From Diadema setosum (Eukaryota; Echinodermata; Echinoidea; Diadematoida; Diadematidae): DNA of 64,000 nt. This document shows positions 61,020-64,000 of the stretch, in pieces. Below the pieces are notes generated by a model. The model was not told where the DNA came from, did no database searches, and saw nothing but the letters and a program-made list of their open reading frames with translations. Location of the stretch: the NCBI GenBank assembly GCA_033980235.1, contig CM067062.1:13225991-13289990 (forward strand), given 5' to 3'. A program made the translations under genes and the position numbers. Numbering within the stretch: position 1 is the stretch's first letter; each line of letters opens with the position of its first letter.

Positions 61020-61990
61020 TACCAGTTTTGATAGTTTATAACGACCAGTCTTACCATAAATAATACGACTCGCTGTGGATTTATGAACCCTCTAAATTAT
61101 CCATAAAAATTTCCTATAAAATGCCTCTATCTGCATTATGTTCTCAAATCCCCATACCTCGCTCCCATACAAAGCAATTGGGACTACTAATTTTTCAAAT
61201 AGATCGCAAGCAATAAATTTAAGCAAATTTAAGCTCTTCACCTAACTCAGTACGCTGAACATCGCTCTCTTTGCCTGGCTCACTTGTTTTGAGATTGCTT
61301 TTTTAAAGCTGCCATTGTAATTGAAATTTACCCCAAGGTACACGTAATCATCTACAATATCTAAAACATTATCTCTAAACTTGAAGGTAGGTTTATTTCG
61401 AATTTTACCCCTAGAAAAGACAACAACTTTAGTTTTGCTTGAATTGACAGTAAGGCGCCATAAATCGCAATATTAAACAGAATAAAGCATCTATGGCTTT
61501 TTGGAGGTCAGACGGACTTTCTGCCATTATACAATCGCATCATCAGCACAAAGTAATACAAACAATCTCAAATAAATCTCTACATCATCATCATCACTTA
61601 AACACATCCTGATTTTATCAGCTGCAAAACTTAAACTCTTTTAACTGCGGCTCAATCTCTTTTTCTGAGACAAATATAAATCGATTAAGCAATGCAAGAC
61701 AAAAACATGATCAGTGGTTGAATAACCTGCCCGGAAGCCAGCTTGTTCATACCCAGCCCTTTCGAGAAAGGCTGTGAGGCGAAAGTCAACAGCTGACGCA
61801 AAAAGTTTCCCAAGGCAGCTCAGAAGGGCTCGTTCACCGAACCTTTATTTTCATACAATGGAACAATGATACCAATACACAAATCCGTAGGGACGATGCC
61901 AGTATTCAATACTGAATTAACAGTTTAACCACCGCAGCCAAAACATAATACGGCGGACAATTCTTTTAAAATTCATTGATTATAGTATCA
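61020..61990 (-). pseudogene. LINE reverse transcriptase domain, internally deleted
   Basis: Minus-strand pieces: NTGIVPTDLCIGIIVPLYEN (around 61850-61910), AGYEQAGFRAGYSTTDHVF (around 61695-61755), LFVLLCADDA (61535-61565; the catalytic ADD box, normally YADD), LTVNSSKTKVVVFSRGK (around 61405-61460), DDYVYLGVNFNYNGSFKKA (around 61290-61350), and LVVPIALYGSEVWGFENI (around 61135-61190). The segment holding the first catalytic Asp and the RQG box is missing. Several stops and shifts; not functional. Confidence 0.88.
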
Positions 61991-62082
61991 GATCCATGTG
62001 CTTTATTGTTTTTAAGCTTTCTCACAAGTGGCATTATTTCTTCCAATGTAAACAAACTATTCATCTCATCATTGTCATTCAA

Positions 62083-62693
62083 TCAATGCGTTACCTCCCT
62101 TGGGTCAAATTCTTTCTTACTACATTCACCAGAACTAGCAACCTTCTGACTCAAATTCTTAAAATGACTCATAAATGCTTCTAAGGACACATCTCCCATT
62201 CTTCCTCGGCTGTTATCATTTTTGTTTACAATTTCCCAGATTTTTTTTTCTTGGTTGTCACTTTTCAAATTTGTTATCCGTTCGTGTAATTCTTTATAAT
62301 AAGTTCTGCATGTCTTTTTCATGCAAGATTTGTATTTTTTAGCTTCCACTCTTAATTTATTAGCAGCATCCATAGTCTTAATTTTAGCAAGTTTATTTTT
62401 CAGCCGCATATATTCTAACCTTCACACTCCTTAGAAAACCATGGCTTATTGTCTGTCTGCCTGTGGTTAGTTGCCTTAGTATGAAAACCACTTTGCTGAC
62501 GTTTCACTAACCCAATATGTGTTGCTGGGTCCATGAAAATATCACACACATTTTGGCAAATATTATATATAACAACGTGATCGACTATGCCTAAATTGTC
62601 TGCATCATCAATCACCATGAGTACCATATCAACCTTGGCTTCAGTAAAATTGTGGCAGTATTCATCCTTCTTACAACCAGACAACTGTCCCAT
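62083..62693 (-). pseudogene. LINE linker region between EN and RT
   Basis: Two minus-strand frames (62415-62693, 62083-62409) read through a region ending WEIVNKNDNSRGRMGDVS and LEAFMSHFKNLSQK, lysine-rich and helical before that. The linker W-x-x-(I/L)-N-x-x and the F-x-x-H-F-x-x-L segment usually precede RT in these LINEs. Confidence 0.7.
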
Positions 62694-62814
62694 GATACTC
62701 TTGTCTGAATAGTAACACTAGTAGGCACATGTAAATGATTGCCTCCAATTGAATCATCAGAATAGGGAGACTCCCTTTGGTAAACATCACATTTATCATC
62801 AGTGAACTCTTAAA

Positions 62815-63400
62815 CCACACCCAATAAAATATGAACATCAGAAAGACAAGGGTCAAAGTCACACACCTTAAAATCATTGACATCTGGCATCAACATTGAA
62901 GAAACAATAACATAATCAATAACGCTTGAACCATTATTTTTCAAGCAAGTAAATTCACCTTTTCCTTTATCACTACCAAATTTCCCGTTCACATTTTTTA
63001 TATCCAACCCTTAAGCATTTCTATTAGTTTTCTTCCATTATTGTTGACATAAGTATTACTATTGAATCTACAAGTTTCAATGCCAAATTGATCAAGGTTC
63101 TCCTTTGCAACATAAAATTCTGAGCCAATCGTATCAAAACCAACATCAGCTGAAATAATAACAGTCGCTTAATACTATCATCAAAAGAAAGAAAGTCGCT
63201 TAAAAGACCAGTGCGAGAGTTAAAATCACCAAGTAAGCAGATGGGAGAATCATACTTACAAATTATATCAACAATATCTTCAGACAGAGTTTCATAAACC
63301 TCATCATCATGGAACCGAGAACCTTCTGGGGGAATTTAAACAACACCCATTACGAGCTCCACACCACAAACATCCCTGCCAAGTGTAAACCATGTAAAAC
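62815..63400 (-). pseudogene. LINE endonuclease (EEP) domain remnant
   Basis: In successive minus-strand frames: PICLLGDFNSRTG (around 63205-63250), IETCRFNSNTYVNNNGRK (around 63030-63085), GKGEFTCLKNNGSSVIDYVI (around 62900-62960), and DFDPCLSDVH (around 62833-62862). GDFN and SDH-type (here SDVH) motifs are the Mg-binding and catalytic signatures of the exonuclease-endonuclease-phosphatase fold. The usual catalytic His is displaced by an inserted residue (SD-V-H), and there are at least two frameshifts. Confidence 0.85.
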
Positions 63401-63466
63401 AGATTCAGAAGATAATCTTCTACAATATGAATACTTAATTTTGCAAAATGATCACGTAGGTTGACT

Positions 63467-63491
63467 AGCCTTTTGACAAGGCCTCATGGCT
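63467..63491 (+). repeat. 25-bp dispersed repeat, copy 2
   Basis: AGCCTTTTGACAAGGCCTCA then TGGCT; differs from copy 1 by one base. Just right of the LINE 5' side. Confidence 0.85.
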
Positions 63492-63614
63492 AAGGTTTAT
63501 GTCCGACAAATTAGGGCAGTTGAAATTAGACTAATCACAAGCCCCCGGGTTTTCGCGTTCATCCGGTATGCGGGTTTTTTTTTTGTTTTTTGTTTTTTGT
63601 TTTTTGTTTTTTTA

Positions 63615-63821
63615 AGACGGCACAGATTGGAGCATGGCGCGTATTAAACCTATGGGAAACACGTTGGGTTACGGTTAGGGTTTAGGGTTACGGTTAGGGT
63701 TAGGGTTAAGGTTAGGGTTAGAGTTAGGGATGGGTTAGGGTTAGGGTTAGGGTTAGGGCTTGTGGGTTAGGGTTAGGGTTAGGGTTAGGGTTAGGGTTAG
63801 GGTCCCCAATCTGTGCCGTCT
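63615..63821. repeat. Inverted-repeat unit enclosing telomere-type repeats
   Basis: AGACGGCACAGATTGG at 63615-63630 and its exact reverse complement CCAATCTGTGCCGTCT at 63806-63821 enclose the TTAGGG tract. Poly-T/TTTTTTG repeats lie outside the left arm and poly-A outside the right arm, extending the inverted symmetry. Confidence 0.9.
63661..63803. repeat. Interstitial telomeric repeat (TTAGGG)n with variants
   Basis: About twenty TTAGGG units with variants TTTAGGG, TTACGG, TTAAGG and TTAGAG. TTAGGG is the telomere repeat of vertebrates and many invertebrate groups including echinoderms and lancelets. It is interstitial here, bounded by unique sequence on both sides. Confidence 0.95.
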
Positions 63822-63892
63822 AAAAAAAAAAAGAACACGGCGTACAGCCTGGTCTCGTCTAAGTCGTCACGCGGCGTGGAAATATAGCCTAA

Positions 63893-63916
63893 GACGCGAG
63901 GCCTTATCAAAAGGCT
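63893..63916 (-). repeat. 25-bp dispersed repeat, copy 3 (inverted)
   Basis: GCGAGGCCTTATCAAAAGGC then T; inverted relative to copies 1 and 2. With copy 2 it brackets 63467-63916, which contains the telomere-repeat unit. Confidence 0.8.
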
Positions 63917-63979
63917 AGAAACCGAGTGGCGCAGCTCGTTCTCGCGTTCACCCGTTTTCACGCAGTTAGTCTCTTTCAC

Positions 63980-64000
63980 AGCCACGAGGCCTTGCCAAAA
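63980..64000 (-). repeat. 25-bp dispersed repeat, copy 4 (inverted, cut by window edge)
   Basis: AGCCACGAGGCCTTGCCAAA then A. The sequence just inside it (AGTTAGTCTCTTTCAC) resembles the sequence next to copy 1 (GATTGAGACTAACT), so copies 1 and 4 share more than the 25-mer. Confidence 0.75.

Larger units (their letters stand above)
60022..63450 (-). mobile_element. Decayed EN–RT LINE (non-LTR retrotransposon)
   Basis: Read on the minus strand from 63450 to 60022 the order is AP-like endonuclease, linker, reverse transcriptase, C-terminal domain, and a short tail made of TTCAAG units (60010-60040), the layout of CR1/jockey/L2-type LINEs. There are many frameshifts and stops, and the part of the RT palm between the GYSTTDH block and the ADD block is deleted. 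The clade is not assigned. 25-mer direct repeats flank the insertion on both sides (59948-59972, 63467-63491), but they belong to a wider dispersed family and are not a simple target duplication. Confidence 0.88.

Noticed and set aside
63661..63803. True chromosome end
   Set aside because: Unique sequence continues for about 200 bp to the right and the tract contains many variant units; it is interstitial.

Overview
The window is animal nuclear DNA. It has GT/AG introns, a complete five-exon EMG1 (NEP1) gene, a tRNA-derived SINE, Tc1/mariner and PIF/Harbinger DNA-transposon remnants, EN–RT type LINE fragments and an interstitial (TTAGGG)n tract. Together these suggest a repeat-rich invertebrate, plausibly a marine deuterostome such as an echinoderm, lancelet or hemichordate. 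The species cannot be fixed from sequence alone. Very little of the window codes for protein.

Layout: 1-312 (minus) is the start of an unrecognised serine-rich protein gene that runs off the left edge. 313-10388 is intergenic and full of repeats: a tandem 0.83-kb pair, a composite CCAATATGG-type repeat seen twice, a SINE and microsatellites. 10389-10560 is a short element with a perfect 9-bp target duplication, inserted just upstream of EMG1. EMG1 runs from 10722 to 17254 (plus) and encodes 239 residues. Its first intron holds a 1.6-kb foldback element, which is itself interrupted by a 381-bp foldback MITE. 17255-20600 is the 3' flank with two more inverted-repeat MITEs. 20709-22620 is an internally deleted Tc1-type transposon with a Harbinger-type element inside it.

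23187-33679 is a 10.5-kb imperfect palindrome with arms of about 4.8 kb. Each arm carries two insertions absent from the other. Its centre is built from three successive layers of short-word arrays (TTCCGAA, AACGTT, GACGT). 34030-58890 is one uninterrupted satellite array of about 126 monomers of ~197 bp. Monomer subclasses form 590-bp trimers, 1770-bp nonamers and, distally, ~1.38-kb heptamers. Nearly every monomer keeps a 14-bp inverted repeat. 60022-63450 is a decayed EN–RT LINE on the minus strand with part of the RT palm deleted. The right edge (63615-63821) is a small inverted-repeat unit enclosing telomere-type TTAGGG repeats.

The only well-supported functional gene is EMG1, an 18S rRNA pseudouridine N1-methyltransferase needed for small-subunit ribosome assembly. 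The rest is a record of nested transposition, inverted duplication and satellite amplification. The most notable structures are the giant palindrome beside the satellite, the hierarchical satellite itself, and the telomere-repeat unit within inverted repeats.
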